NCBI RefSeq assembly: GCF_002138415.1
Contig: NZ_CP015612.1
Span: forward strand, 3,016,001 to 3,080,000
DNA length: 64,000 nucleotides
Source: Stenotrophomonas maltophilia
Lineage (GTDB): Bacteria; Pseudomonadota; Gammaproteobacteria; Xanthomonadales; Xanthomonadaceae
Direction: 5' to 3'
Shown here: positions 6,377 to 15,645 of the stretch, piece by piece
Layout of the letters: each line of letters begins with the position of its first letter
How positions within the stretch are numbered: position 1 is the first letter of the stretch
The notes under the pieces: model-generated
Database searches by the model: none
What the model saw: only the letters and a program-made list of their open reading frames with translations
Told to the model about the DNA's origin: nothing
Program-made: the position numbers and the translations under genes

Positions 6377-8545
6377 TTGACCACTCGCCTTGCCCTTGCC
6401 GTGGCCATGTCCCTCGGCCTTGCCCTGCCCGCCTTCTCTGCCGGCGCCGCCACCCCGGCTGCCAGCACCAATGCCCAGCAGGCCAATCCGTTCTTTGCCG
6501 AAAGCCCGCTGCCGCTGCACTTCCCGCAGTTCGACAAGATCAAGGACAGTGACTTCGCTCCGGCCTTCGACGCCGGCATGGCGCAGCAGCTGAAGGAAGT
6601 GGAGGCGATCGCCAACAACAAGGCCAAGCCGACCTTCGACAACACCATCATCGCCCTGGAAAAGAGCGGTGACATCCTCGACCGTGCGACCACCGTGTTC
6701 TTCAGCCTGGTCGGCGCCGACACCAACGACACCCGCAAGAAGCTGCAGGCCGACTACTCGGCCAGGTTCGCCGCGCACAGCGATGCGATCGCGCTGAACG
6801 GCAAGCTGTTCGCCCGCATCCAGGCGCTGTACGACACCCGCAGCCAGCTGGGCCTGGACGCCGAAGGCGTGCGTCTGGTCGAGAAGTACTACGACAACTA
6901 CGTGCGCGCCGGCGCCAAGCTGTCCGAGGCTGACAAGGCCACGCTGAAGGAGATGAACGCCGAGCTGGCCAACCTGGGCACCAAGTTCAGCCAGAACGTG
7001 CAGTCGGAAGTGAACGCTTCGGCGATCACCGTCGACGACGTCAAGGAGCTGGACGGCCTTTCCAAGGAGCAGATCGCTGCCGCCGCCGAAGCCGCCAAGG
7101 CCCGTGGCCTGGAAGGCAAGTACGTGATCACCCTGCTCAACACCACCGGCCAGCCGCCGCTGACCAACCTGGCCAACCGCGCCCTGCGCCAGAAGATCTA
7201 CGAAGCCTCGACCACCCGCGGCAGCCGCGGCGGTGAGTTCGACAACACCGCGCTGGTCTCGCGCATCATGCAGCTGCGTGCCGACAAGGCCAAGCTGATG
7301 GGCTTCCCGAACTTCGCCGCCTACAACCTGACCAACCAGACCGCCAAGACCCCGGAAGCGGTCAACGCGATGCTGGGCAAGCTGGCCCCGGCCGCGGTGG
7401 CCAACGCCAAGCGCGAAGCCGCCGATCTGCAGGCGATGATCGACAAGGAACAGAAGGCCGCGCGCGAGCCGACCTTCCAGCTGGAACCGTGGGACTGGGC
7501 CTTCTACAGCGAGAAGGTGCGCCAGGCCAAGTACAACTTCGACGAGTCACAGCTGAAGCCGTACTTCGAGATGAAGAACGTGCTGGAGAACGGCGTGTTC
7601 TACGCCGCCGGCCAGGAATTCGGCCTGACCTTCAAGCAGCGCACCGATCTGCCGGTCTACCACGATGACGTCACCGTCTACGACGTGTTCGACGCCGACG
7701 GCAGCCAGCTGGCGATCTTCATCTTCGACCCGTATGCACGTGCCTCCAAGCGCGGTGGTGCGTGGATGAACTCCTACGTTTCGCAGTCCAAGCTGACCGG
7801 CTTCAAGCCGGTGGTCGCCAACCACCTGAACATCCCGAAGCCGCCGGCCGGCCAGCCGACCCTGCTGACCTGGGATGAGGTGAACACCACCTTCCACGAG
7901 TTCGGCCATGCCCTGCACGGCATGTTCTCCAACGTGAAGTACCCGTACTTCTCGGGCACCTCGGTGCCGCGTGACTTCGTCGAGTTCCCCTCGCAGGTCA
8001 ACGAGATGTGGTCGGACAATCCGGTCATTCTGAAAAACTACGCCAAGCACTACCAGAACGGTTCGGCGATGCCGCAGGCGCTGTTGGACAAGGTGCTGGC
8101 GGCGGCCAAGTTCAACCAGGGCTTCGCCACCACCGAGTACCTGGGTGCGGCCATGCTTGACCAGCGCTGGCACCAGATCGGCGCCGACCAGGTGCCGGCC
8201 GCCAAGGACGTGATGGCCTTCGAGCGCGCCGCGCTGGAGAAGGACGGCATCTACTACGCGCCGGTTCCGCCGCGCTACAAGACCCCGTACTTCAGCCACA
8301 TCATGGGCGGCTACTCGGCCGGCTACTACGCCTACATCTGGTCGGAGGTGCTCGACGCCAACACCCAGAAGTGGTTCAAGGACAACGGCGGCCTGAGCCG
8401 CAAGAACGGTGACCACTTCCGCGCCACCCTGCTGTCCAAGGGCGGCAGCGTCGACGCGATGCAGCTGTTCCGCGATTTCGCCGGCCACGAGCCGCAGATC
8501 GAACCGCTGCTGGAAAAGCGTGGCCTGACCGGCGCCGGCAACTGA
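6377..8545 (+). CDS. dcp: M3-family peptidyl-dipeptidase, secreted
   Basis: A 722-residue zinc metallopeptidase of the oligopeptidase/dipeptidyl carboxypeptidase family. The TTG start at 6377 is preceded by GGAG and leads into a clear signal peptide (ALAVAMSLGLALPAFSAGA), so the enzyme is periplasmic. The zinc site HEFGH is near residue 507, with a downstream glutamate in VEFPSQVNEMW as third ligand, and the C-terminal HIMGGYSAGYYAYIWS segment is typical of M3 peptidases. Expected role is trimming of dipeptides from oligopeptide C-termini. A strong terminator follows. Confidence 0.92.
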   Translation: MTTRLALAVAMSLGLALPAFSAGAATPAASTNAQQANPFFAESPLPLHFPQFDKIKDSDFAPAFDAGMAQQLKEVEAIANNKAKPTFDNTIIALEKSGDILDRATTVFFSLVGADTNDTRKKLQADYSARFAAHSDAIALNGKLFARIQALYDTRSQLGLDAEGVRLVEKYYDNYVRAGAKLSEADKATLKEMNAELANLGTKFSQNVQSEVNASAITVDDVKELDGLSKEQIAAAAEAAKARGLEGKYVITLLNTTGQPPLTNLANRALRQKIYEASTTRGSRGGEFDNTALVSRIMQLRADKAKLMGFPNFAAYNLTNQTAKTPEAVNAMLGKLAPAAVANAKREAADLQAMIDKEQKAAREPTFQLEPWDWAFYSEKVRQAKYNFDESQLKPYFEMKNVLENGVFYAAGQEFGLTFKQRTDLPVYHDDVTVYDVFDADGSQLAIFIFDPYARASKRGGAWMNSYVSQSKLTGFKPVVANHLNIPKPPAGQPTLLTWDEVNTTFHEFGHALHGMFSNVKYPYFSGTSVPRDFVEFPSQVNEMWSDNPVILKNYAKHYQNGSAMPQALLDKVLAAAKFNQGFATTEYLGAAMLDQRWHQIGADQVPAAKDVMAFERAALEKDGIYYAPVPPRYKTPYFSHIMGGYSAGYYAYIWSEVLDANTQKWFKDNGGLSRKNGDHFRATLLSKGGSVDAMQLFRDFAGHEPQIEPLLEKRGLTGAGN

Positions 8546-8570
8546 CCGCCCGCGCGGTAGCGTGAAACGA

Positions 8571-8601
8571 AAACCGCCCGGGGGACCGGGCGGTTTTTTT
8601 T
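8571..8601. terminator. Intrinsic terminator between dcp and cfa
   Basis: Stem AAACCGCCCGG / CCGGGCGGTTT with a short loop, followed by eight T on the plus strand. The minus strand also reads GGGCGGTTTT, so it may serve the convergent cfa gene too. Confidence 0.9.
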
Positions 8602-8610
8602 GTTGGGGTT

Positions 8611-8649
8611 GGGGTCAGAACCCTTTCCAACGGAAAGGGCTCCGACCCG
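8611..8649. repeat. Palindromic repeat, GGGTCAGAACCC...GGGCTCCGACCC
   Basis: An inverted repeat with arms around a short AAC-like loop, third member of the family at 667-698 and 2861-2898. It directly follows the dcp terminator. Confidence 0.6.
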
Positions 8650-8658
8650 ACCATGAAC

Positions 8659-9774
8659 TCACCGCGGCGCTACGTACCCACCCGGCACACCTTCCGGCGA
8701 CAGCACCAGCTGCCACAATTGCGCGTGCCGGCAGCGGAACGTGGCCATCGAGCCAGCCAGGTAGAAGCGCCACATGCGCCGGAAGTGCTCGTCGTAGCGC
8801 GCATCCAGCCGTGGCCATGCCGCTTCCACGTTGCGCCGCCAGGCCTGCAGGGTCAGGTCGTAGTCGGTGCCGAAGTTGTGCCAGTCCTCCAGCACGAAAC
8901 GCCCTTCGAACGCCTTGCTGATCTGCACTGCCGACGGCAGCATCGAGTTGGGGAAGATGTAGCGCGCGATCCACGGATCGGTGCGATGCCGCGAGATGTT
9001 GGTGCCGATGCTGTGCAGCAACAGCAACCCGCGCGGCGACAGGCAGCGCTTGGCCACCTCGAAGAAACTGGCGTAGTTCTTGTCGCCGACGTGCTCGAAC
9101 ATGCCGATCGAGAAGATCGCATCGAACGGTTCGTGCAGTTCGCGGTAGTCCTGCAGACGGATCTCGATCGGCAGACCGGCGCACAGTTCGCGCGCGAACT
9201 CGGCCTGCTCCTGCGAAATGGTCACGCCAACGCCACTGACACCGTAGCGCTCGGCGGCGAACTTCAGGGCTTCGCCCCAGCCACAGCCGATATCCAGCAC
9301 ACGCTGCCCCGGGCGCAGGCCCAGCTTGCGGCAGACCAGGTCAAGCTTGGCTTCCTGCGCGGCGTCGAGATCGTCGGCATTGCGCCAGTAGCCGCAGCTG
9401 TACACCAGGCGCTGACCGAGCATGGCCTGGTAGAGATCGTTGCCGAGGTCGTAGTGGCGGCGGCCCACCTCGTAGCTGCCCTGCCCCACCTGCAGGTTGA
9501 ACAGGCGCGCCTTCAGTGCATCGGCCACTTCGCGCCAGCCGTGCACCCGTTCGTCCAGGTGCGCCTGCATCAGGTGGACGAGGAATTCATCCAGGACGTT
9601 GGCGTCCCACCAACCGTCCATGTAGCTTTTGCCGAGGCCGAGCGAGCCGTGCGCCATGACCCGCGCGAAGAAGCGCGGGTCATGCACCTGGATATCCTGT
9701 GGCTGGGTACCGCCGATGCGGACCCCGGCTTCCTGCAGCAGGCCGGCGACCCGCTCCTGCAACCCTGTATCCAC
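8659..9774 (-). CDS. cfa: Cyclopropane-fatty-acyl-phospholipid synthase
   Basis: A 371-residue SAM-dependent enzyme that adds a methylene bridge to unsaturated phospholipid acyl chains. The SAM-binding motif VLDIGCGWGE lies near residue 155, preceded by the family segment RLVYSCGYW and followed by ISQEQAEFA and FSIGMFEHVG. The GTG at 9774 was chosen since AGGAGG sits just upstream; the longer open frame has no such support. Length is close to the E. coli enzyme. The next gene upstream (DUF3298 lipoprotein) lies only 19 bases away on the same strand, so the two may be co-transcribed. Confidence 0.93.
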   Translation of the reverse strand: MDTGLQERVAGLLQEAGVRIGGTQPQDIQVHDPRFFARVMAHGSLGLGKSYMDGWWDANVLDEFLVHLMQAHLDERVHGWREVADALKARLFNLQVGQGSYEVGRRHYDLGNDLYQAMLGQRLVYSCGYWRNADDLDAAQEAKLDLVCRKLGLRPGQRVLDIGCGWGEALKFAAERYGVSGVGVTISQEQAEFARELCAGLPIEIRLQDYRELHEPFDAIFSIGMFEHVGDKNYASFFEVAKRCLSPRGLLLLHSIGTNISRHRTDPWIARYIFPNSMLPSAVQISKAFEGRFVLEDWHNFGTDYDLTLQAWRRNVEAAWPRLDARYDEHFRRMWRFYLAGSMATFRCRHAQLWQLVLSPEGVPGGYVAPR

Positions 9775-9793
9775 GCCACCTCCTCGACTGCGG

Positions 9794-10648
9794 TCAACCG
9801 CGTGCGAACAGCTCCACGTAGTCCTTGGCCACGTGCGGCAACAGCACCGCCGCCGGTACATCGGCGGTCTGGGTGCCGTCCGAGTATGGACCCACCTGGT
9901 ACGGCGGGAAAACAAAGCGCAGCGCCGTGATCTGCCCCTTGTCGTCGGTCAGCGGCTGGAACTGGCTGAAATTGTCGGCCTGCGGGCCGGTACCGTCGGC
10001 GATCATGCGCGATGCGTTGCGCAGCGATTCCTGCAGCTGGGCCGGGTCCATGTCCTCGCCGCTGAGGCGGGTTGCCACGCGTTCGCGCAGCTGGTCGGCG
10101 ACGAAATCGCTGATCGCCTTCCAGCCCTTGGCATCGGCCACCAGCTTTTCGGCGCTGAGCATCTGCTGCTGCGCCGGCAGCCACACGAAGCGCGCCACCA
10201 GCGGTTCGCCGTGGGCGCCACCGGTATAGCGGCTGCCGTCGGCACTGACCACCACCAGCTGCGGGGTTTCCAACAGCTTCTCGAAGCTCAGCGACAGCTC
10301 GTAGGGCATGGTCGGCTTGTCGTTGCCAAGCCCGTCCAGTGCCTGCTGCAGGTCGCTGCGAGCGCTGGTGGCATAGTCCTGCAGCGCGCGCGCCAGGCCC
10401 GGGTAGCGGTCGATGCCGGCCGGGTAGCTGATACCCACCACTTCGCGTTCGTTGTTCTCGATCACGTCGCGCAGGTCCAGCGGCGCTTCCGTGGTCGGCG
10501 TTTCGCCTGCGGCGGTGGCCTCGGCGGCGGGTGCCGCGTCGGCCGCCGGTGCCGGCTCGCTTTCACGCTGGCAACCGGCCAGCAACAGCACGCCCACCAC
10601 ACCGGCCAGCACGCTGCCGCGCAGTGGCCGGTTGTTTCCAATCTTCAT
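9794..10648 (-). CDS. DUF3298/DUF4163-type lipoprotein
   Basis: A 284-residue predicted lipoprotein: basic N-terminus, hydrophobic stretch and lipobox VLLLAGCQ. A Pro/Ala-rich linker follows. The mature domain contains SRYTGGAHGE, the usual hallmark of the DUF4163/DUF3298 (PdaC-RsiV-like) fold, and ends with FVFPPYQVGPYSDGTQ. Such domains occur in lysozyme-binding and cell-wall-related proteins, but no activity can be assigned. The ATG at 10648 is supported by AGGGGA upstream. Confidence 0.8.
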   Translation of the reverse strand: MKIGNNRPLRGSVLAGVVGVLLLAGCQRESEPAPAADAAPAAEATAAGETPTTEAPLDLRDVIENNEREVVGISYPAGIDRYPGLARALQDYATSARSDLQQALDGLGNDKPTMPYELSLSFEKLLETPQLVVVSADGSRYTGGAHGEPLVARFVWLPAQQQMLSAEKLVADAKGWKAISDFVADQLRERVATRLSGEDMDPAQLQESLRNASRMIADGTGPQADNFSQFQPLTDDKGQITALRFVFPPYQVGPYSDGTQTADVPAAVLLPHVAKDYVELFARG

Positions 10649-10712
10649 CGGGATCCCCTGTTCATGTTTGTACATCATCGCCTGCCATGGCTGAAGCGTG
10701 ACCCGCTGGCGT

Positions 10713-11015
10713 TCAGCCAACGAGCAGGTCGTGGTACTCCTCGTGCCGCTGCAGGAAGGCCTCGGCGTAGGAGCATGCCGGCACCACCTTGTATTTCTGC
10801 TCGCGGGCGAAACGCAGTGCCACGCGGGTCAGCTCACCGGCAATGCCACGGCCGGCGATCGGCTCGGGCACTTCGGTGTGGGTGATGACCATGCGCCTGC
10901 GCTTGATCTGGTAATCGAGCACCGCCAGCTGTCCACGCACGCGGGCGGTGAAGCGGTGGTTGGCCAGGTCGTGTTCGACCTCGTAGGCCAGACCGGGGGG
11001 CGTGACCGAAGCCAT
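10713..11015 (-). CDS. Small GNAT-fold N-acetyltransferase (COG2388 type)
   Basis: A 100-residue minimal acetyltransferase. GRGIAGELTRVALRFAREQ is the acetyl-CoA pyrophosphate-binding loop and helix, and VPACSYAEAFLQRHEEYHD matches the C-terminal motif of the YjdJ/COG2388 group. Substrate unknown. It lies 64 bases upstream of the DUF3298 lipoprotein gene on the same strand. Confidence 0.85.
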   Translation of the reverse strand: MASVTPPGLAYEVEHDLANHRFTARVRGQLAVLDYQIKRRRMVITHTEVPEPIAGRGIAGELTRVALRFAREQKYKVVPACSYAEAFLQRHEEYHDLLVG

Positions 11016-11224
11016 GGAACTGTCTCCTGCGGCGACTGCGTGGATGGTGCGCAGCCGGGCGCCATGATCGCGTGAAGCCTGAACAGGGGCAAGTCCAGTC
11101 CGTTCACGTCAGTTTTCGTCCCTCAAGCTGGAGGGCCGGCGGCCGCTATCGCCTGTGGAGGGGTCCGGCCAGGCTGGCACGGCCCTTGCGACCGTTGACC
11201 ATGCGTACCACCGCGGAGGCACCG

Positions 11225-11386
11225 ATGCACCCCAGCGATCCCCATTCCGATACCGACCGTGCCCTGCTGGAGGGCCTGCTGCAACTGGCGGTGGAAGGGC
11301 AGACCGAAGACCAGGACTTCCAGCGCATCGGCGAGGAAGTGTTCGCCCGCCTGCTGGACACCTACGGCCAGCAGACCGCGGCCTGA
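11225..11386 (+). CDS. Small acidic protein of unknown function
   Basis: A 53-residue protein (MHPSDPHSDTDRALLEGLLQ...). It is largely helical and acidic with no membrane segment. The start at 11225 is chosen for an ideal GGAGG eight bases upstream; an in-frame ATG at 11201 lacks one. No family recognised. Convergent with the rhomboid gene. Confidence 0.6.
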   Translation: MHPSDPHSDTDRALLEGLLQLAVEGQTEDQDFQRIGEEVFARLLDTYGQQTAA

Positions 11387-11393
11387 GCCTGCC

Positions 11394-11419
11394 GGGGCGG
11401 ATCGCTGCCGATCCGCCCC
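11394..11419. terminator. GC-rich hairpin between convergent genes
   Basis: Perfect 11-base stem GGGGCGGATCG / CGATCCGCCCC with a four-base loop. No T run on either strand, so it is a possible rather than a clear terminator. Confidence 0.45.
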
Positions 11420-11429
11420 GCTCCCGCCA

Positions 11430-12056
11430 TCAACCGCCGCCGAGGCGGAAGGTCGGGTTGGAGAGTTCGCGCAGGAAGTGGTTGAAGATGCTCGGCTGCA
11501 TGGCCAGCATGAAGATCACGCCGAACGCCGCGCCCGCCAGGTGGGCACTGTGGTTGATGCGGTCACCGCCGCGCTTGTCCATCCAGATGCTGTAGCCGAC
11601 ATAGAACGCGGCGTAGACGATGGCTGGCGCCGGGATGAAGAACACCAGGATGATCGACCACGGCTTGATCAGGATGAAGGCGAACAGCACCGCCGACACC
11701 GCACCGGACGCACCCAGGCTGAGGTAGTTCGGATTCTTCTGGTTCTTCAGGTAGCTGGGCAGGATCGAGACCAGCAGCGCGCCGATGTAGAACGCCGGAT
11801 AGGTCAGGTAGCTGCCGGTCAGCTGCACCATCACGCTCTCGATGAATCCCCCGAAGAAGAACAGGGTGATCATGTTGAAGATCAGGTGCGACCAGTCGGC
11901 GTGGATGAAGCCATAGGTCACCAGCCGGTCGTACTGGCGGTGGCGGTCGATGGCCGGCGGCCACAGGATCAGGCGGTCGGCCAGCTTGCGGTTGTTGAAC
12001 GCCATCCACGACAGGATGGCGGTGACGGCGATCAACAGCAGATTGACGGGGGTCAT
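11430..12056 (-). CDS. Rhomboid-family intramembrane serine protease
   Basis: A 208-residue polytopic membrane protein. The catalytic serine is in GASGAVS near residue 117 and the histidine in HSAHLAGAAFG near 172. HADWSHLIFNM is the conserved loop motif that follows the first membrane helix. About six transmembrane segments, which is the basic bacterial rhomboid form. Substrate unknown. Transcribed in the same direction as the POT transporter gene upstream, seven bases apart, so probably an operon. Confidence 0.92.
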   Translation of the reverse strand: MTPVNLLLIAVTAILSWMAFNNRKLADRLILWPPAIDRHRQYDRLVTYGFIHADWSHLIFNMITLFFFGGFIESVMVQLTGSYLTYPAFYIGALLVSILPSYLKNQKNPNYLSLGASGAVSAVLFAFILIKPWSIILVFFIPAPAIVYAAFYVGYSIWMDKRGGDRINHSAHLAGAAFGVIFMLAMQPSIFNHFLRELSNPTFRLGGG

Positions 12057-12063
12057 GTCAGGC

Positions 12064-13629
12064 TCAGGCGCTACGGTAGTTGTCGACCATACGATAGCGT
12101 TTTGCGTACCAACCGAAGGCCAACGCCGCGATGAAGGCGAAGCCGGCGAAGAAGAACATCAGGAACGCCGCCTCGCTCAGGCCCGTGCCGGCGATCTGGT
12201 GGGTCACCGTGTCGTTGCGCACCGCCGCGTTGGACAGCAGCACCCACAGGTTGCCGATGGTGGTGGTCAGGTTCCAGAAGCTCATCACCACGCCCTTCAT
12301 CGCCTGCGGCGCCTGGCTATAGGCGAACTCCAGGCCGGTGGCCGAGACCAGCACCTCACCGAAGGTCAGCAGCGCGTACGGCAGGATCTGCCAGAAGATC
12401 GACATGGCATTGCCACCGTCCATTACCACCTGGATGCCACCGATGACGATCCAGGCCAGGCCGCTGAAGGCGATACCGGCAGTCATGCGGCGCAGCGCGG
12501 TCGGCTCGAAACCGAAGCGGCGCAGGGCCGGGTACAGCACCAGGTTGTTGAACGGAATCAGGATCATCACCAGCAGCGGGTTCAGCGCCTGCATCTGCGA
12601 GGCGGTGAACCAGCTCGGCATCTGCATCTGCTGGCCCTGCAGGACCCAGGTCGAGGCCTTCTGGTCGAACAACGAGAAGAACGGCGTGGTCAACGCGAAG
12701 ATCACCAGCACGCGCAGTACCGAACGCACACCTTCCACGGCTTCGGCCGGATGCTGGCCGCGGGCGCGGTCCAGCTGCAGCCAGGTACCGCCACCGATGC
12801 CGGCGAGGATGGCCACCAGCGCCAGGCACAGGCAGATCACGATGCCCAACGAACCGACCAGGCCGAACGAGGCCACTGCCAGCACCCCACCGAGCACGGC
12901 GATCACCAGGCCCGGACGGCCCTGGCCCGCCACGCGCGCGGTCAGCGCGGTGCGCACCACGTTGGCGAACGAATGCGGATCCTTCGGCGGCAGCGGCACC
13001 AGCACGTAGCGCTTGCGGCCCAGCCAGAACACGAAGGTGGCGATGAACATCAGGATGCCCGGGATGCCGAACGCCCACTGCGGGCCCCAGTTCTTCAGCA
13101 CCAGCGGAATCAGCAGCGAGGCGAACAGCGAGCCGAAATTGATGATCCAGTAGAAGGCATCGAAGACGATCTTGGCCAGGTGCTTGTTGCTCTGGTCGAA
13201 CTGGTCACCCATGAACGAGGCCACCAGCGGCTTGATGCCACCGGCGCCGAGCGCGATCAGGCCCAGGCCGAGGAAGAAGCCTTCGCGGCTGTTCTCGAAC
13301 AGCGCCAGGCACAGGTGGCCGGCGCAGTAGACCAGGCTGAACCAGAGGATGGTGTGGTACTTGCCGAAGAACTTGTCGGCCAGCCAGCCACCGAGCAGCG
13401 GGAAGAAATACACGCCGATCATGAAGCTGTGCATGATGTCCTTGGCTTCACCGGCACGGCCTTCCGCCGTGATTTCCTGCAGCAGCAGCGAGGTGATCAG
13501 GAACTGCACCAGGATGTTGCGCATCCCGTAGAAACTGAACCGTTCGCAGGCCTCATTGCCGATGATGTACGGAATCTGGCGCGGCATCTTTCCTTGGCCG
13601 GCGATGGGGGCGACTGCGTCGTGGCTCAT
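12064..13629 (-). CDS. POT/PTR2-family proton-coupled oligopeptide transporter
   Basis: A 521-residue member of the major facilitator superfamily that imports di- and tripeptides with protons. NEACERFSFYGMRNIL is the family's ExxERFxYY signature in helix 1, and GLIALGAGGIKPLVASFMGDQF is the loop motif near helix 5. ATGs at 13629 and 13641 are both possible; 13629 (MSHDAVAPIAG) is preferred because the other has an AGGA directly against it. A secreted or periplasmic peptidase such as the M3 enzyme at 6377 could supply substrate, but the genes are not linked. Confidence 0.9.
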   Translation of the reverse strand: MSHDAVAPIAGQGKMPRQIPYIIGNEACERFSFYGMRNILVQFLITSLLLQEITAEGRAGEAKDIMHSFMIGVYFFPLLGGWLADKFFGKYHTILWFSLVYCAGHLCLALFENSREGFFLGLGLIALGAGGIKPLVASFMGDQFDQSNKHLAKIVFDAFYWIINFGSLFASLLIPLVLKNWGPQWAFGIPGILMFIATFVFWLGRKRYVLVPLPPKDPHSFANVVRTALTARVAGQGRPGLVIAVLGGVLAVASFGLVGSLGIVICLCLALVAILAGIGGGTWLQLDRARGQHPAEAVEGVRSVLRVLVIFALTTPFFSLFDQKASTWVLQGQQMQMPSWFTASQMQALNPLLVMILIPFNNLVLYPALRRFGFEPTALRRMTAGIAFSGLAWIVIGGIQVVMDGGNAMSIFWQILPYALLTFGEVLVSATGLEFAYSQAPQAMKGVVMSFWNLTTTIGNLWVLLSNAAVRNDTVTHQIAGTGLSEAAFLMFFFAGFAFIAALAFGWYAKRYRMVDNYRSA

Positions 13630-13791
13630 CCTGTAAGGCATTCCTGCAAAGCGAAAGGCGCAAGGTTACCGGAACCAGGGCTTGCGAAGCACGCTGCAGG
13701 GCTGCATGACAACGGTGCCAATCCATGGCAGGCAGTGTTGGCCGTGCCGGAAGTCACGGCACCTGCACGACAAAAGCGTAAACTTATCGTT

Positions 13792-14640
13792 ATGCGCCCC
13801 CTCGCCCACGCCCGCCTCCTGCTCAGCTGTCTTGCGCTGTTGCTGGCGTTGCAGGCACAGGCGCGGCCGCAGGCGCCGGCGTCCGCCACTGGCGGGGGCG
13901 AGCCCCGGCAGCTGACGGTGGCCGCGCTGGAACTGCCCAGCCGCGATGACACGCAATGGAAACAGCGCCGCGAGCAGGTCGCGCAGCTGCTGACCGACCT
14001 GCAGCCGGACGTGATTTCGGTGCAGCAGGTGTTGCAGCAACAGGGCCGCAACCCGGCCTGCTGGCTGGCCAGCCGGCTGCGCTACAGCTGCGACTTCGTT
14101 ACCGCCGATCCGCCCAGCCAGCCGCTGCGGCATGGCAACGCGATGCTGACCCGGCTGCCGGTCAGCGAAGACGGGGTCACCCTGCTGCATCCACCCGGCA
14201 CCTTCAGCGCCGCCGGCATGATGCGGCTGAAGCTGGGCGAGGCGCTGGTCAACATCTATGTGGCGCGACTGCGCCCGGACCTGGACGAGGCCACCGCCCG
14301 CCAGCATCAGACCAGCGATCTGATGACCTGGATCGGCGCTACCTCCGAGGGCATGCCCAGCCTGATCGCCGGTGATTTCTCCGCCAACACGGTGGAACTG
14401 GTGCGCAGCACGCCCGGCTTCCAGCCGGCCCGGCGCAATCCCGGCGGCCGCGCCGATCCGCCCGCGGCCAGTGGCGGCGGTGCGAGTGGCCATGGGCTGG
14501 ACGTGCTGTTCCAGGTCAAGCACTTCGGCGGCATCCGCCAGCAGCCGATCCTGCTGCCGGCCGACGGCGACCTGCCCGGCCTGCGCCTGGGCGTAATGGC
14601 GACTCTGCGCCTGCAGGGGGATACGGCGTCTGCCGAATAG
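13792..14640 (+). CDS. Secreted EEP-fold protein lacking catalytic residues (probable pseudoenzyme)
   Basis: A 282-residue protein with a signal peptide (LLLSCLALLLALQAQA). It aligns by eye with endonuclease/exonuclease/phosphatase proteins, including the intact paralogue at 26351-27238 (compare PDVISVQQV with PDAVALQEV, and LIAGDFSAN with VIAGDFNAL). However, the metal-binding glutamate is Gln, the Asn near the N-terminus is gone (VAALELP), the catalytic His is replaced (YVARLRP for YATHLN), GDFN is GDFS, and the final SDH motif is absent. It should be periplasmic and without normal nuclease or phosphatase activity. Confidence 0.7.
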   Translation: MRPLAHARLLLSCLALLLALQAQARPQAPASATGGGEPRQLTVAALELPSRDDTQWKQRREQVAQLLTDLQPDVISVQQVLQQQGRNPACWLASRLRYSCDFVTADPPSQPLRHGNAMLTRLPVSEDGVTLLHPPGTFSAAGMMRLKLGEALVNIYVARLRPDLDEATARQHQTSDLMTWIGATSEGMPSLIAGDFSANTVELVRSTPGFQPARRNPGGRADPPAASGGGASGHGLDVLFQVKHFGGIRQQPILLPADGDLPGLRLGVMATLRLQGDTASAE

Positions 14641-14660
14641 CCACGCCTTCGCCCCGATGG

Positions 14661-14733
14661 GGGCCGACCTTAGTCGGCACATTCCCACCGCGCGCGCACA
14701 TGCTTCCGTGCCGACCAAGGTCGGCACCTACCA
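14661..14733. repeat. Pair of SMAG-type palindromes
   Basis: GGGCCGACCTTAGTCGGCAC (14661-14680) and, in the opposite orientation ending in CTACC, GTGCCGACCAAGGTCGGCAC (14708-14733). The two facing units form the dimer arrangement also seen at 49861 and 56768. Confidence 0.75.
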
Positions 14734-14762
14734 GAATCGGCCCCATTCCCTGGACTGACAGA

Positions 14763-14791
14763 CAAAAAAGGCCGGGGTCTCCCCCGGCCTT
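14763..14791 (-). terminator. Intrinsic terminator of the superoxide dismutase gene
   Basis: Read on the minus strand: stem AAGGCCGGGG / CCCCGGCCTT followed by TTTTTT, 23 bases after the sodA stop codon. Confidence 0.92.
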
Positions 14792-14813
14792 CTCATTCCA
14801 TTCCGTCACGCAA

Positions 14814-15425
14814 TCAGGCGATCGCTTCCTGGTAACGGCGCTCGACTTCATTCCAGTCGATGACGTTGAAGAACGCGCCGATGTATTCCGGACGACGGTT
14901 CTGGTACTTCAGGTAGTACGCGTGTTCCCACACGTCCAGGCCGAGGATGGGGGTGTTGCCTTCCATCAGCGGGCTGTCCTGGTTGCCGGTGCTCTCGACC
15001 ACGACCTTCTTGTCCGGGGTCACGCTCAGCCACGCCCAGCCGCTGCCGAAACGGGTCAGCGCAGCCTTGGTGAAGGCGTCCTTGAACTTGTCAAAGCCGC
15101 CCAGGTCCTTGTCGATGGCCTTGGCCACGTCGCCCACCGGGTTACCGCCAGCATTCGGAGCCATCACGGTCCAGAACAGCGAGTGGTTGGCATGGCCGCC
15201 ACCGTTGTTGCGCACCGGACCCTGCAGGTTCTCCGGCAGCGACTTGAGCTTCTTCACCAGTTCTTCGACCGGCAGGTCAGCGTACTCGGTGCCTTCCAGC
15301 GCCGCGTTGACGTTGTTGATGTAGGTCTGGTGATGCTTGGTGTGATGGATTTCCATCGTCGCCGCATCGATATGCGGTTCCAGCGCGTCGTAGGCGTAGG
15401 ACAGCTTGGGCAGGGTATAGGCCAT
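14814..15425 (-). CDS. sodA: Superoxide dismutase, manganese type
   Basis: A 203-residue cytoplasmic enzyme that dismutates superoxide. Metal ligands lie in [26 protein letters not shown] and [12 protein letters not shown]. Metal-type markers favour manganese: glycine in GGGHANH where Fe enzymes usually carry Gln, and Gln in GNQDSP where Fe enzymes usually carry other residues. Start has AGGAG upstream. Monocistronic, with its own strong terminator. Confidence 0.93.
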   Translation of the reverse strand: MAYTLPKLSYAYDALEPHIDAATMEIHHTKHHQTYINNVNAALEGTEYADLPVEELVKKLKSLPENLQGPVRNNGGGHANHSLFWTVMAPNAGGNPVGDVAKAIDKDLGGFDKFKDAFTKAALTRFGSGWAWLSVTPDKKVVVESTGNQDSPLMEGNTPILGLDVWEHAYYLKYQNRRPEYIGAFFNVIDWNEVERRYQEAIA

Positions 15426-15645
15426 GATGCATCTCCTGATTGCGAGGGCACCCGACGGTGTCGGGCGTTGCGCGGTGAATGATGGGGACAGACCGCCAGA
15501 TTACCAAGGGGGATGTAAAGGAAATTGCGTCCTGCCAGTGAGCACGACGGCAATTGTTACGCAGCAGTGACGCGATGCCATCCTCATGCACCGTGCAGCG
15601 CACAGGCGCTACAGTGCCTGCACCGCCCTAGCCCGCTCCTTGCCC

